From assembly GCA_030272155.1 (NCBI GenBank), contig CP126199.1, positions 3,150,501 through 3,214,500 of the forward strand: a DNA stretch of 64,000 nucleotides. Direction: 5' to 3'. Made by a program: the position numbers and the translations under genes. Every line of letters starts with the position of its first letter. Positions within the stretch are counted from its first letter, which is position 1. The DNA is from Tetradesmus obliquus (taxonomy: Eukaryota; Chlorophyta; Chlorophyceae; Sphaeropleales; Scenedesmaceae). Below, in pieces: positions 34,907 to 48,266 of the stretch. The notes below the pieces were generated by a model, which saw only the letters and a program-made list of their open reading frames with translations, was not told the origin of the DNA and did no database searches.

Positions 34907-37900
34907 GCAACACTATCGGATTTGTAGCGGTCACATACAGCAGACATCGGCTGGTCTTGTGTCTATACAGGCTCTGTGCTGTGTACAGTGCGTCACGGAC
35001 GCTACACATTTCGTGTGAAAAAAGGCATGACAGCTGCATCATGCAGCTGGACAGCAGTCGTTGGCTGCATTTGGGTTATGTCTGGTCCTTCACAGAAGGT
35101 GTTTGTTGTGCAGCAGCTAGGAGAGTCCCCATGGTCTGCAATGCCTTTCAGGGACTGCAAAAGAGCTGTGATGCATGCAGGCTGTTTCAGTAACGGGATG
35201 CCTCCCGGTGGTTTGGACAGGGTTGGTGTTGCTGTGGAAAGCGGCCAGAACAGTGTTGGCGTGATGGTGCGGTGCCTGATGTTTCTGGTGTGGTGTTGAA
35301 GTGTCCGCGCAGCCGATTCACAAAGAAAGCACACAGGTGCTGCATGCGACAGGGTGTGGATGCGCCTGACAAGGCGCCATTCAAGAAGTGTTTGCAGCAG
35401 CATGTTTCAGGTCTGGCATGGCTATAACATAGTTATCACACAGTTATGGTGCAGCGGTGAGGAAAGCGCGCTATCTGGTTGCTGCATGTGTGTGCTTCTG
35501 GGGTCAGCCAAACACAATGATGCCTGCAATTGCAGAGGAACGGTGCTAGCGCGTGGAGGTGCTGTGCCTTCATACGGCAGGTGCGGATTCTCTGGTTTGG
35601 TCTGTCTCTCCTTCTGTTGTGAGCTTCGGCTGGGGGTTCGGTATGGGTGTCACAATCGCTTGAATACGTGGTTGCAAGTTTAGTTTCTATGCTATGCTGT
35701 CATCTTCGTGTCCAGGTCTGCACCAGCTAATCCATGCTACTTCAGTGCCTTGGTGTGTGTACCTGCGGGCAGCGGAGACGAGCTTACTCCAGGGTGTGGC
35801 CATGGTGTGTTATTGGCTTGGCGTTGCTTGCATATGGAGTGCCTCCCATCTGTGGGCAAGCAGTGATAAGCAGTGTTGCCCTAGCTTGCAGAGTTGGGGT
35901 AAAGCTTAGCCATCCAACTCAATTGTGTGATGAGTGGGATGTTCATCCTTATTTTACAGACCTAAAGAGGTTATAGTTGGCGTGTGTCTTGCTGTTCCAA
36001 ACGCAATTACAGGCCTTGTACGCTGAGGTTGTTCTCTAGTAGAGGATTCCAGCCTTCTTATTGCCACTGATAGCTTGCCTGGTGGTGTCTGGTTAAATCT
36101 TGTGGAGTTCTGTTGAATCTATGACAGCGGTTGTGCAAGCCTTGCGCTGACTGCTGTCATGCCTAGGTGCTGTCCTGCCGCGTCAGCTGTGCGATTGAGG
36201 TTGGCGAGTCCTCAGCTGTTTTAACAGCCTCCGGTGCTAGTTTGGTGCATGCTCTGCGTCCCGTTGAGAGGTTGGCCGGGTTGTGCGGAGGGTTCACGTT
36301 GCGCCTGCACTCAATCAATCTCGTTGACAATGCTTGGCAGATGAACCGCCTGCTTGGAGACACAGTAGGATTGACCTTTTGCTGCCAGCACAGTGTGCTG
36401 TTCAGTGGGCTACACATGCTTGTAAGAATTGCTGGTATATGATTGGATAATGGACTTGGCTGTGTTTTGTGCGCTGTCTTTGCGCAGACAGTTGCACATC
36501 CAGCATTGCATGTACTGTTATGCTGTTCACAGCAGGAAGTGACAGCAGACACACGCACTTATATGCAAGTCAGAATGCACCCTCAGGCTGCGACTGCCTG
36601 CCCAATAGTACCTTGCGAAGCGCTTGAGAGCTGCTTGCTAAGACAAGTGCGCCAGCACCAGCCATGTGTTGGTGCTGCGCTTGCTCTGCATGGCGGTAGA
36701 CAAACTTATGTGCATGCATTCTGCGTAGTGTTGCCCACATCAGCATCGAGTTTGGCTAGTCACATGAAGCACTGCTGCCATGGCTCCACTGGGCCGTGAC
36801 AACTTGCGTTGCAGATTGCTGTCTATTTCAGCTGCCAGGCAGGACGGAACGAGTCCAACTGCTGTTGCAAAGTCAGCCGACGGGACTTCCAAACAGTCTG
36901 CCAGCAGCTTGCAGTGCACTTGATGAGGAGTTCTGGATGCAGCGCAGTGCTTTTTGAGCATGGCGCCTGGACCACGCGTGCTGCTGCTGGTTGAGATGGT
37001 GTCTGTTGCTGTTGCAGCCACAGCATGCACATCGATGATATCAGGCTTTCGGTTCTGTTGCTCTTGACAGGCTGTGACTGCCTGTTGGCCTCTGCTACCA
37101 GACCATTGCGTCGCGAGGCTTGATTTTGCCTGCTGAGCATTTGTGTTGGTGATGCGGAGGCATGGCAGCGCGGTTTCTGCCACGGGATGTAGCACCATGC
37201 ACGGCTACATGTTGTGCCTAGCCTTTGCAACTGATCAGATCTCTGTGTTGATTTGCCATCAGTGTTGTTTGGCAGCCTTCTGCTGCGGTAACACCTTGCG
37301 CACAGGCCTTTGTGAAGACACATGACCTCCTTGAATCCTTGAATGCAGCAATCCACAAAGGGCCGACTCAGTGCTGAGCGGCACAGCAGCCAGCCCAGAG
37401 GGTAGTTACAGACAAACTGGACTTCATTGGTGAGTGCCTTTAGGCTCAGCGCAGTTACAACACGATACAGGGAGCCACACAGCCTGCAGGCATCTTGACA
37501 GCTTCAGATGTTGCAAGTCGAGGCAGGCCATGATGCTCACTGCACCACACGGCCGGGCATAGCCGTCAGCCTGTTAGACAGCTTAAGATCCACCACGTGG
37601 TGCACCCTTCAACAGCAACAACATGCAGTGCCAGGCATTCCACACGCTGCAGGCTCTGACCTGTCCTTTTGATCACACTTTCTGCATCACACATGTGTAA
37701 ATTCGTTCTTATACATGTGTACAGTCCCTTACATGATCTGGGTGCAATGCCTGCGACTGTGTCACGCTGCGTCTCAACAAATGCTCAGATCAGGCTGACA
37801 CACAAGGCCTGCGATGCCCAAAAATCACGCAGCTGTACACCACGCTGCTGTAGGTGACATGCTCACAAAGCTGCTTATTGCACTGGAGCAAGTGCTGCCA

Positions 37901-38724
37901 GGCAGCTGTATGTACACCGATACAACCTAAATAACTGTCATTCAACCAAAGTAACAACAGACGCACTCAACTGGAGTGCGGCCACCAGTCAGTGCCAGCA
38001 GGCCACACGCGAGCATATGTACCGGCATAAAAGCCTAAAGGTAAACCTGCCTTTGCATCATGTCAAAAGAACTGCAATGCCTCCTGCCAATGCTGCCATA
38101 GCGCTGAAAGCCGCTGGCGTAACTACTGTGTGCATTATGCAGTGCGGCGATTGATCATTTGCAATGACATGTGTTCGACATGCCTGCAAAGCGCCATTAA
38201 TTCAGACCATCCTGCACACTACCTACGTATGCGCATCATGCGTGCGATGCTACCTGATCCTACACCTTGAAATGCGCAAGCAACAATGATGCGTAACGTC
38301 GGCACAGTGTGCCACTGCAATTTACAGAGCCCTGTGGCAAAGAATAGCAGGGGCCTGCAGCCTCGAGCAGCTTTGCACACAGCCGCATTCATGCTGCACT
38401 GACACATGCCGCGACTCGACAATGTGTAAAAACGTGCATCTCACTTTGAAAGCCCCACAACAACACCCCCCAGCTCACCAGACACGCACCAAGACCTGTG
38501 ATCGTACATACAAAGGAAGCGTCTTCTGATACATACATGCGTGGATGCAAACAAATCTGGCGCGCCAACAACAACAGTACGCGCAGCTACAACTCAACCG
38601 TGCCTGTCTCAAACCGGCACACAACACACACAGCGCCTGTCCTGCCTTGTACCGTACAACAGCACCATCTGCATGCTTCAAACTAGCTCCAAACCCACCA
38701 GCACGATCGCTAGCTGCAACTGCA
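34907..38724. other. Large gene-poor stretch between convergent genes
   Basis: 3.8 kb between the TZF stop (plus) and the CRP-B stop (minus). I found no exon-like segments, RNA genes or repeats of note; it must hold the 3' UTRs of both genes. Confidence 0.5.
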
Positions 38725-40037
38725 TCACCCTCCAACCCTGCTGCTGTCGCCCTGTGGCTGATCATCAGAAAAGTAAATCTGCTTCAACATCACCGGCCCC
38801 CGGCCAGACACCAGCCGCGCCGCATTTGCAGCAGCCGCCGCCGCCGCTGCCGCTGCCTGCATCCCTGCAGTTTGCTCCTCGCGCTGCCCCACCTCGAGCA
38901 CAACCTTACTGGCCTCTTTTGCGCTCGCTGCTGCTGCTGCTGTTGCTGCCTCAGAGCCCAGCAGGCTGCCTATGCTAGGCACGCTGCAGCGAAATTTGGG
39001 GCTGCGGGGCATGGCCCAGCTGCCGTATGCTCCCTTGTTGGTGAGGCGCAGCCGCAGACCCTCACAGTCTTTTCGGTTGTCCACGTCCACGCACTCGCCC
39101 TGCAGCAGCAGCAGCAGCAGCAGCAGTGGCGGCGGTGCATGCGGGGAATGGTTGAGCATGATGGAGCTTGGTGGTGCAGCAGCACAGTGCATCGCCCTAT
39201 GGTGCAACAGCACAGTGCATCGCCCTATGGTGCAACAGCACAGTGCATCGCCCTGTGCAGCATCAACGCTCTCAACCTTCAAGCCCAGCAAACTGGCTCA
39301 TGCACTTCACCCCTGCGACGGTCTTGCAACCCCCCACAGCAGCAGTTGCCCATCCGTTAACATAACAAACTGTAGCAGTGCGAGCATCATCTCATCAAAC
39401 CACATCGCCGCGCCCGCACCATGTACTCCTGCACGCTGGAGTAGATGTCCATCTATCAGTACATCCAATCAAGATATGAAATAGATACATGAATGCAACA
39501 GATATATATATGAAGCGCCGGCGCACCATGTACTCCTGCACGCTGGAGCCGAAGTTGTCCTGCGCGTACAGCCGGGGGGTGCACAGCCCGCTAGAAGAGC
39601 GGCGGCAGAAGGACAGCGCGCCACACGCCTCAGGGCCCGTGGTGCGGTTGCACAGCATGGCCTGCGCCAGGCAGCAGCAGCAGCAGCAGCAGCGTTGACA
39701 CGGGTCCCTAGCAAGCACAGTTTTCTTCTGCCACATGCAGCCATGCTTGCACCGCGCGCACCAGCAAACTGATCTCATGCACACTCTTCCCACCCATCAA
39801 CCATCGTACGACAAGCGCCAGCACCCCAAGCTCTTTGGCAAGCACGCTTTTGCAAGCACATTGTATTCATTTTCAGTTTCAATATATCCACGCACCTGCC
39901 GCATCCAGCATGCGCCGTCACAGGACCCCACAGCAGAGGGCTCCGCCAGTGCTACCTCAAATGTGAACTTCTTCATGGCGGCCCTGTCCAGCCCCTGCAC
40001 GTGCCGCGACAGACACATGCCGGGAAGCCGCCCGTCA

Positions 40038-40074
<37 letters not shown>

Positions 40075-42210
40075 CGGCACTGGCTGGGATGACAACACAG
40101 TCCTTTGAAGCGGCGCAGGCGGCTGCAGGCAAGGCAGCACGGCAAGCACGCAACGGCAGCCAGGCAGGCAACGGCAGGCAAAGGCGGGAGGTGTATAAGA
40201 GGGTTGCATTATGCACTAGGCATGCCATGGAGAGCTGGTGCACACAGGGGGTGCTCAGCCTGCTGCTTTTTGCTTTTTGGTTGGATGGCCATCATGGTCG
40301 CTGAGCAGTGCACTGCGCTGCAAAGGGGCACAAAGCTAACATCAGCTTTACCACCAAGCCCGCCATACTGTTGTTTCATTGCTGGCACCTTCAAAGCGTT
40401 GCAACAATCTGTCAACTGCTGCCACGCTTCAAGCTCAAGCTGCACCGCAGCTCTGATTCAAGCAGCATCACTGCTGCAACTGCAGCCATACCGCTGCAAA
40501 TGCAGTCACCGCTGGAACTGCCAACTTGCCGCTGGAACTGCTGACATACTGCTGCAAATGCCAACACACTGCTGTACCGCCACTCGCCACGGGTGGGCAT
40601 GCGCATGCAGGACAGCAGTACCTGCTCAGCAGGCAAGTGATCCGAACTGTGTTGCGAGCAGTGATGGCCAGTCAGTTCAAAAATCAAAACCCAAGGCACT
40701 CACCAAGGCTGGGCATGCGCATGCAGGACAGCAGCGCGTGCGCCTTGCTGCCGGGGCAGTGCAGCGCCAGCGGCGCCTGCAGCGGGTTGCTGTATGCGCT
40801 GCGAGTAAAGATGTAATTCTCCAGCAGATCAGTGCTCGTGCACATCACTCGAGGCCTGCGCGGCGCCGCCGCTGCTGCTGCTGCTGCTGGCTTGGCTGCT
40901 GGCTTGGCTCCGCTGCTGCTGGCCTGGGGTGCAGGCTTGTTGGCACTGCTGCTGCTGCTGCCGCTGCTGGGACTAGCTGCAGCTGACATGAAAGCGTCCT
41001 GTGACAGCCGCCGAGGTGATTGGCTGTCAAAGGTCAGCTGTTCGCGCAGCTGCTGCTGCAGCTGCTTGCGTTGCCGGCTGATCTGGCTGCTGAATGCATC
41101 TACCTCGCTGCCTGCCTGCAGCTGGGATGCAGCCCAGGCTTCAAGCAGTGGCAGTGCCTGCTGCTGCTGCTGCTGCTGCTGATCTGGTATGCTGCTGTCT
41201 GCTCCTCCTGCGGCCATGTTACACTTGCTGCTGCTTTTGCTGCTGCTACTGCTGCTGCTGCTGCCTGTCTTGCCCCCAATGATGCTCAGGATGTCATCAA
41301 AGTACACACATCTGTGGGCTGAGTCAGCGCGGCACGAGCCGGCTGCGGTGTGCTGCCCACACACCGTCTCCCGGTCATATGTCATCAGCAAAAACCTGTT
41401 GCAGAAACACAAGCGCAGCAGGGTCAGCAGAAGCAGCACGCACCATGCATACCTCCTGCGTGGATCGTCCAGCAAAGGCTGAAGACAGCTGCCCAGTCAT
41501 GGTTAATTGCAGAGCATCTTGACCAACAGCTCTGCGTGCGATTAGGCGCTCCACATATTGCCTTCAGCAGCTGTGTGGGCTGCACCTGTCAGATAGATGC
41601 GGGCTGCACCCAGGCATCGCTATGAAACCCTACCCGCTCAGTGCTGCTGCAGTCACCAGCAGCATTTGTGGCAGCTGCAGAGCTGCTGCTGCGCCCCGGG
41701 AAAGCCTCCCGGGCCACTCACCACAAGTAAGCCGAGCCCGGCCTAGCGTTGATAGCGTACATGATGTTGACAGCGTCCTCTGCATCGCAGACCTTCTCCT
41801 CTGGGTTCCAGTAGCACTGCGGGACCACCTGCACGCGCTTGCTGGCTGCATCTCTCGCTGAACCCGCAGATTCTGCGGCGTTTAGCGCACCCAGCAGAGA
41901 TCGAAGCTGCGCTGCCCCAGCAGCAGGATTGTCAGGCCCTCCCACGCGATTCCCTGCATCACACCAAACAGGCAGCGGCCAGCAAGCTTTTAAGCGGTCA
42001 CATGAGATCATGTCTAACGATACCACGTATCTTCCCGCAGCGACACGGCTGAAGCAGCAGGGAAAGGCAGACGACGTGCCCAAGCTTACCTGCTGAGTGC
42101 GCAGCCACTGGAAGCACATGCGATACCGACGCGATTATCAAGATAGCTAAGGTGTGGAGGATGCTGCACTGGCAGCGTCTAGGCTGCCGCACACAAGCTG
42201 TGGGCATCAC
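38725..42210 (-). CDS. Cys-rich protein with N-terminal signal/anchor (CRP-B), paralogue of CRP-A, 6 exons, 593 aa
   Basis: Exons: 42210-42090, 41953-41722, 41395-40704, 40122-39896, 39661-39527, 39099-38725; all phases agree. Residues 16-35 form a hydrophobic signal or anchor (ILHTLAILIIASVSHVLPVA). Blocks shared with CRP-A are PQCYWNPEEKVC (PQCIWNEVREVC), YDRETVCGQHTAAGSC (YDRNLVCNGHPDAGRC), GSCDGACWMRQ (GSCAGACYVRQ) and a final CNRTTGPEAC-type region. The phase-2 intron before the YDR block and the phase-0 intron after the RQ block are at the same places in both genes. CRP-B adds low-complexity Ser, Gln and Ala stretches in exon 3 and a final exon (GECVDVDNRKDCEG and on) lacking in CRP-A. 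Function unknown; probably secreted or membrane-bound. Confidence 0.75.
39172..39260. repeat. 28-bp tandem repeat, about 3 copies
   Basis: Units AGCACAGTGCATCGCCCTAT plus 8 further bases, nearly identical, in CRP-B intron 5 just upstream of exon 6. Confidence 0.9.
39416..39450 (-). repeat. Copy of the CRP-B exon 5 3' end and donor
   Basis: ACCATGTACTCCTGCACGCT and the following GGAG match the exon 5 end (39526-39550). The donor GTGCG is retained. The copy lies about 110 bp downstream in intron 5. Confidence 0.85.
40582..40618 (-). repeat. Copy of the CRP-B exon 3 3' end and donor
   Basis: Encodes LLSCMRMPTR, matching the end of exon 3 (LLSCMRMPSL at 40704-40733), about 115 bp downstream in intron 3, with a GTGGCGAG donor-like site. 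Confidence 0.8.
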
Positions 42211-42979
42211 AGCAGCACCCCCGGCCCTAGCAAGCCTCCATGCCGCAATGTCCGGTTTGAATCAGGCAAAAATGTATGTTTTCGACCCTGTCGTGTAAGC
42301 TAAGTGAGCTGCGGCGCCAGCAGTGGTGATCCCGGGACGCGGCCTTGTTATGAGGGGTGAAGGCGTGATGTACGTTGAGCTTGTACCTGCGCTCAGACAC
42401 GCATGCCGGGGAGTTGAACTCAACGGCTTTCATTATTTTTGCATGTCCGATGCCATGCCAAGTAAGTGTCACCGGAAGCTTGTCAGTGCGGCTTCGCTGC
42501 AGCTGTGTCTGCTGTGCACAGGCGGGTTACTCTACTATGTGAGCACGCACGTGGACTTGTGACGCAGCAGTTACCAAGCAGATCGTGCATCCCCAGTGAA
42601 CATACGTCTCGATTGGAAGCACCAGGCCCACTTGCACAAGCACACCACGCTCAACTGCCAAACCACCAAACCACCCAGTCCAAGGATGTTCAAAAAGCAA
42701 ACGTGGGATGCAACGAGCTGAACGATACGCGTGTAGAGAAGCAACCACCAGCCAATCGCAAGGTCCTATTAGCAGGTTGCACAAATTGCAGCAGCCTCGT
42801 CAGCAATTCAGCAGCAGCAGCACTAGCCACGACTACTCTCCTACGACAAAACCCCAGCAACTTGCAAGGTTGCCCATACTTCGACTGCCTGGCTGCCGTT
42901 GATGGTACATATCTTTATGCTACAAGTATTTTTCCGTGTACCTTCCCGCCAACAGGCTGTGGCCCACTGCTGCTGTGGC
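42211..42979. other. Intergenic: CRP-B promoter side and TAF1C-like 3' side
   Basis: About 770 bp. No coding or RNA signal seen; plus-strand open frames here are continuations of the antisense of the low-complexity gene. Confidence 0.5.
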
Positions 42980-43232
42980 CTACTTCTTGCGGCGTGCAGA
43001 TGGCACCAGCAAGGAGGCGCTGCCAGCTGATCCCGGCCGCTGCTGCTGCGATTGCTGCTGCTGTTGCGACTGCTGCTGTGACAGCTGCGCAAGCAGCGAT
43101 GAGCGTCGCGCTGGTTGCTGCTGTGACTGCTGTTGTGACAGCTGCGCAAGCAGCGATGGGCGCTGCTGCTGCTGCTGCTGCTGCTGTGAAGGTTGAGATG
43201 GCTGCTGTGATATGTGCGACAGCAGAGGAGAC

Positions 43233-43269
<37 letters not shown>

Positions 43270-43333
43270 GCCGCCAGAGAGGCTGGCTTGCAGGCCGCTG
43301 AGACAGCTGTGCCAGCAGCGATGAGCCAGGTAG

Positions 43334-43385
<52 letters not shown>

Positions 43386-44051
43386 CTGCCACGCCATTGT
43401 CTCTGCGACAGCTGCGACAGCAGCAGGGACCCTCCCACCAACTGCTGCTGTTGCTGCCCTTGGATCTGCTGCTGGCTGTCAGTATGCCGCTGCTTCTGCT
43501 TCTTGTGCTGCTTGTCCCTGTATGACTTTGCACCACCACCCTGCTGCTGCTGCTGCTGCTGGCTGCCAGCAAGTGCTCCACCTGCAGCTGCCTGCACACC
43601 TGGCATACCACCAGTCATCCCGAACTCAGCAGCACCTGCTGCAGCTGCACCATCACCTGCTGCTGGCCATTCATCTGCCAGTGCCAGCCACCGCTGCTGT
43701 GCCTCAGCTGACATAGACAGCGCTAACAGTCCAGGAGGCACACGCATCATGGCTGCTGCTGCTGCTGCTTTGCTGCCCACAGCACCAGCAGTAACACCAG
43801 TAGCAGCAGCAGGTGTGGTGGCGTATGCAGATCCGCCTGCTGGGGTTTGCGGTTTAGGCACCAACCTTGGCTGCACATCCAGCAACTCCCTGCCTGGCTG
43901 CTCTAGTACTAGTGCATGCAGAGCACAGTAGCTTGGCAGAACCCTGCATGGCGGCGGCCCACGCCCTGAACCCTGCTGCTGCTGCTGCTGCTGCTGTGGC
44001 GTGGTTCCAGGCAGCTGCTCTGTCTGCTGCTGCGTTCCTGGAGTTGGCACA

Positions 44052-44095
<44 letters not shown>

Positions 44096-44687
44096 AGGGC
44101 TGCTATCACCTGCAGGAAGCACGCTGCGCTGCCCTTCAGCGCCACCTGCAGCTGGAGCCAGGCCTTGCAGCCCCTGGGGGTCCCATGCACCGGGGCCTGC
44201 AGGCTGCACAGCGTACCGCAGCACCCCTGCTGTACTGTTTGCTGCTGCACCGTTTGTGACTGCTGTACCGCCTGCGGTACCACCCAATGCTGCACCTGCA
44301 GCAGCGTGTTCAACCCTACCACCTTGGGAAGGCTGACCTGCATCTGCAGCAGGTGCAATGGATGGTGGCATTTCTTGCCAGGCGTCCAGGCACAGCAGCT
44401 TCAGCGGGCGCAGCTGAAGGGGCAGCAGCTGCTGCTGCTGCCGCTGACCCCGCATAGCTGTGCCATGGGCACTGCCAGCAGCAGCAGCTGCTGCTGCAGA
44501 ACTGGCCTGCTGCTGCTGCTGCTGTTGTAGCGCCTGCACTGCGGCCAATAGGGGTTGCAGGCCAGCGGCAGAGATCATACCGGCAGCACTGACAGCAGTG
44601 CTATTGCCTCCTGAGCCCTGCTGCTGCTGCTGCTGCTGCCCAGACTGTTCTGCCATGCTGTGCCCGTCAAGCTGCATGCCATCTGCC

Positions 44688-44723
<36 letters not shown>

Positions 44724-45466
44724 GTCGCGTGCTGCTGCCGGCCAGCCGCCAGCAGCTGTGCAGCCAGACGCAGGTGGCCCTCCCCAAGCTGCTGCTGCAG
44801 CAGCTGCTGCAGCTCAGCAGCACTCACACCAGCATCAACAGCAGGAGCAGCAGCAGCAGCAGCAGCAGGTGGCTCTCCTGCAGCACCTGCAGCTTGTTCC
44901 TGCTGCTGCTGCTGCTGCTGCTGCTGTGCTCGCAGCTGGCGCAGGCGTGTCAGCCGGCTCTCAGCTGCAGTGCCGCTGCCGCCACGCCTGCCGCGCCTGC
45001 CTGCCCTGCCTGCCCTGCCTCGGCCCGCCCCACGCCCTGCTGCTGCTGCTGCACTGGATCTCGAGTGTTGCACTGCTTGTTCTTCCTGATCTTCACCTGG
45101 CTGCTGCTGCTGCTTTTCATCATCTTCTGAGGCAACTGCAGCATCTCCCTGCAGCTGCCGCTTCTGCCCCCTGCCAGCAGCAGCAGCAGCAGCAGCACTG
45201 GCAGCTCTCTGCCTGGTGTTGCGTGTCGGCTGCTGCCGGCACCTCAGCAGCAGCAGCTGGTGCTGCAGCTCTAGCAGGGTGAGGGGAGTGCCGCTGCTGC
45301 GCTGCAGTAGCTGCTGAACATGTGACTGCAGGCCAGCTGCAGCTTGCTGCAATGCATCAGCTGCTGTGCCTTCTGAGCTAGTCCCTGCTGCTGCTGCTGC
45401 TGTTGCTGTGTGGTCAGGCAGCACAGCGCTCCACAGGCTCGACTGAGGCAGCAAACTACCGCCAGA

Positions 45467-45498
<32 letters not shown>

Positions 45499-46985
45499 GG
45501 TGCTGAGCTGCTGCTGCCTTGGCTGCTGGCAGAGGCCAATGGCATCTGCTTGCCACATCAGACTGCACACCTTCCTGCTGTTGCTGCTGCTGCTGCTGTT
45601 GCTGCTGCGGCGGGCTGCATGAGGTACCCAGCAGCTGCAGCACTGCTGCTGTGTGTGCCTGCAGCTGCACAAGCTGCCTGTCCAGCTGCTGCTTCTCCCT
45701 GGCAGCTGCTGCGCCTGCGTGGCTGCCCCTGGCTGCTGCTGCTGCTGCCGCTGCTGTCTGGGGCGGCTCAAGCGCTTCATCTAGCCAGGCCTTCAAGGCA
45801 GCAAAACCTCGGTCAGCAGGAGCTAAACCCTCCTCCACGACTGGCTGCGCACCAGCACCCGATGCTGCTGCTGCTGCTGCTGTATTGTGGCTGTCGGGAA
45901 TAACCCCCTGCTGCTGCTGCTGCTGCTGTTGTAGGTGTGACTCGTGGTAGCCTGCGAGGCCCCTGGAAGGTGCTGCTGGTATCAGCTGTAGCACAGGCTT
46001 GAGCTGCTGATGCATGCTTGCATTTGAAGCTGCAGCGGCCCCCGCCTGTGCACTGCTGCTGCTAGCAGCAGCAGCGGCGGCAGCGCCAGCTTGGGCAGCT
46101 ACTGCTGCCTTGCCTTGCGTTGCGAGCTTGACCTGCTGCGAGGTGCACAACTGCAGCAACAGATCTCCATCCATGTTGCAGCGCAGCAGCAGGGCCCGGG
46201 CTAGGCCGCCAGACCAGCACCAGGGTATAGCACACAGTGCTAAACCCTGGGTGTCTGGCGCTGCCGCCATCAGGTTTAGGGCTTGGCTGGCTGCTGCTGC
46301 TTTGGCGGCATCAAGAGCAGCGCCGCTTTGCAGTGCCAGCTCTGCCGCAGATCTGTAGCAGGGCAGACGAACGGTGTCATGCACGGTGAAGTAACAAGAA
46401 ATATGTTATGACATATGCGACGGGATCAGCAAGATGTTATTTGAATATCCCTGGGCTGAGCAGAGGCTATCCACCTGCCAATGCACACTGAGTGTTGTGA
46501 GGTAGGTGAGCCGTCACATCCCAGAAACTCAAGTTAAGTAACATCCCCTTTGCTGTTGCTGCAACGAGGAGCGTCTGCCTCTGCTGCTTCAGTGGCCCGC
46601 TGAGCAGCAATCAATCAACCAATCAATCAATCAATCAGACACGCGTTTTCTTTGAGCAAGAGGTGAACCCAGAGGAGGGAGCCACTCCCAAACCACCTTA
46701 GGTGATTCCTAACCAGTGAGCAAGCAGCGGGCTGCCAGGCATCCTGAAGCTCCATTCGCTCACCTGCTGTCTCCTCGCACAGCTACTGCTGCTGCCCGCG
46801 CCTGCTGCAGCTGCCGCAACTGCTCAGCAGCAGCAGCAGCCCTCAGCGGCGCAGCCAGCAGCCTGCCTGTGCCTGCTGTGGTGACCTGCAGAACAGCAGG
46901 CACCTGCCAGCCACCGAGCGGCAAATGAGCACTGGCAGCAACAGGCCGCAACACTGCAAAGGGCTGCTGCTGCTGGGAGTGGAGG

Positions 46986-47019
<34 letters not shown>

Positions 47020-47392
47020 AGACGCTAAGGGCTAGCTTCTGCATGCCATCTGTTACAAACCCCAAAGCAGCTGAGCCTGGCACCTGACCGGCAGCAGCAC
47101 TACTGCTGCCGCTGGCACTAGCCCCACCACCAGCAGCATCACCAGCAGCAGCAGCACTTCTACTGGTTAACCTGCGCTGCAGCCGGCTGGTCTGTGCTGT
47201 GAGTGCTGCTGCTGCTGCCCTGGCATCCACAGCCACAGGGTTTGGCTGCAGCGCATCTGGTGTGCGCAGCCTGAAGCTCACACTGTGAACTTCGCCAGTG
47301 TTCACAGCGCCGTACACGATTGTACCGCACACATCACAGTGCTCAGCCTGGTCGTCTTCCTCCAGCTCATGCGCTGCTGCTGCTGCTGCTGC

Positions 47393-47425
<33 letters not shown>

Positions 47426-48231
47426 AGCAGCTGTACTAGCACCAGCAGTGTGCAGCTGCGGCATACCTTCTACCTGCTGCTTTTGCTGCTGCTGCAGCAG
47501 CAGCTCATTCTGCTGCTGTACATCTCTTTGCCGCTGCTGCTGATCCATGGCATCTAGCAGCCCCATCACCCCTGGGTCTGCCACCTGGCTGGCCTCGGTT
47601 CCTGCAAGCAAGCTCATTCCTGCAAGGCCCCACAGAGAGCCGTTAAACCCTGCCTGACTGGCAAACCCTAGCTGGCTGTCTGGAGCTAACATCTGGCTGG
47701 GGTATAGGCTGGCATCTGCAAACCTTAGGCTGCCTCTTGGGCGGCCGCTGCCCCCTGCTGCTGCCTCTGCTGTTGCTGTGTCAGGTGTCAAACTGGCAGC
47801 TGAGTGGCCTGAAGCACCCCTGCGGGTCTTGGTACCATGAGGGTCAGCAGAAGGGAGAGTTACACCTCCAGCTGGCAGTCCTGAACCTGGACTGGCAACA
47901 GCAGCACCAGCAGCAGCTGCTGCTGTAGGAGCAGCAGCAGGCACCCGCCTGCTGCAGAAGCAGCCGATGCTGCAGCTGCCTGCTGACCTGGCGGCCTGCT
48001 GCGGCGTCGGCAGCATCAGCAGTAATCCTGGCGGCTCATCACGCATGCTGTGCTGCCAGATCAGCAGCGGCTCCTCAGCAGGCCTGCGCAGGTCTAGCAG
48101 CAGCAGCCGCTTGTTGGTTGCTACAGCACACAAGTGCCGAACATGCACACAGCCGAGACCAGGAAATGACCTTGGTGCTGGCTGCAGCTGACGAGAGGCA
48201 GCAGCTGCAGCTGGCTGGCTGTATGGGTCAA

Positions 48232-48266
<35 letters not shown>

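Noticed and set aside
42466-43716. Long plus-strand open frame rich in Ala
   Set aside because: It is the antisense of the poly-Gln repeats of the minus-strand gene; trinucleotide runs keep several frames open.
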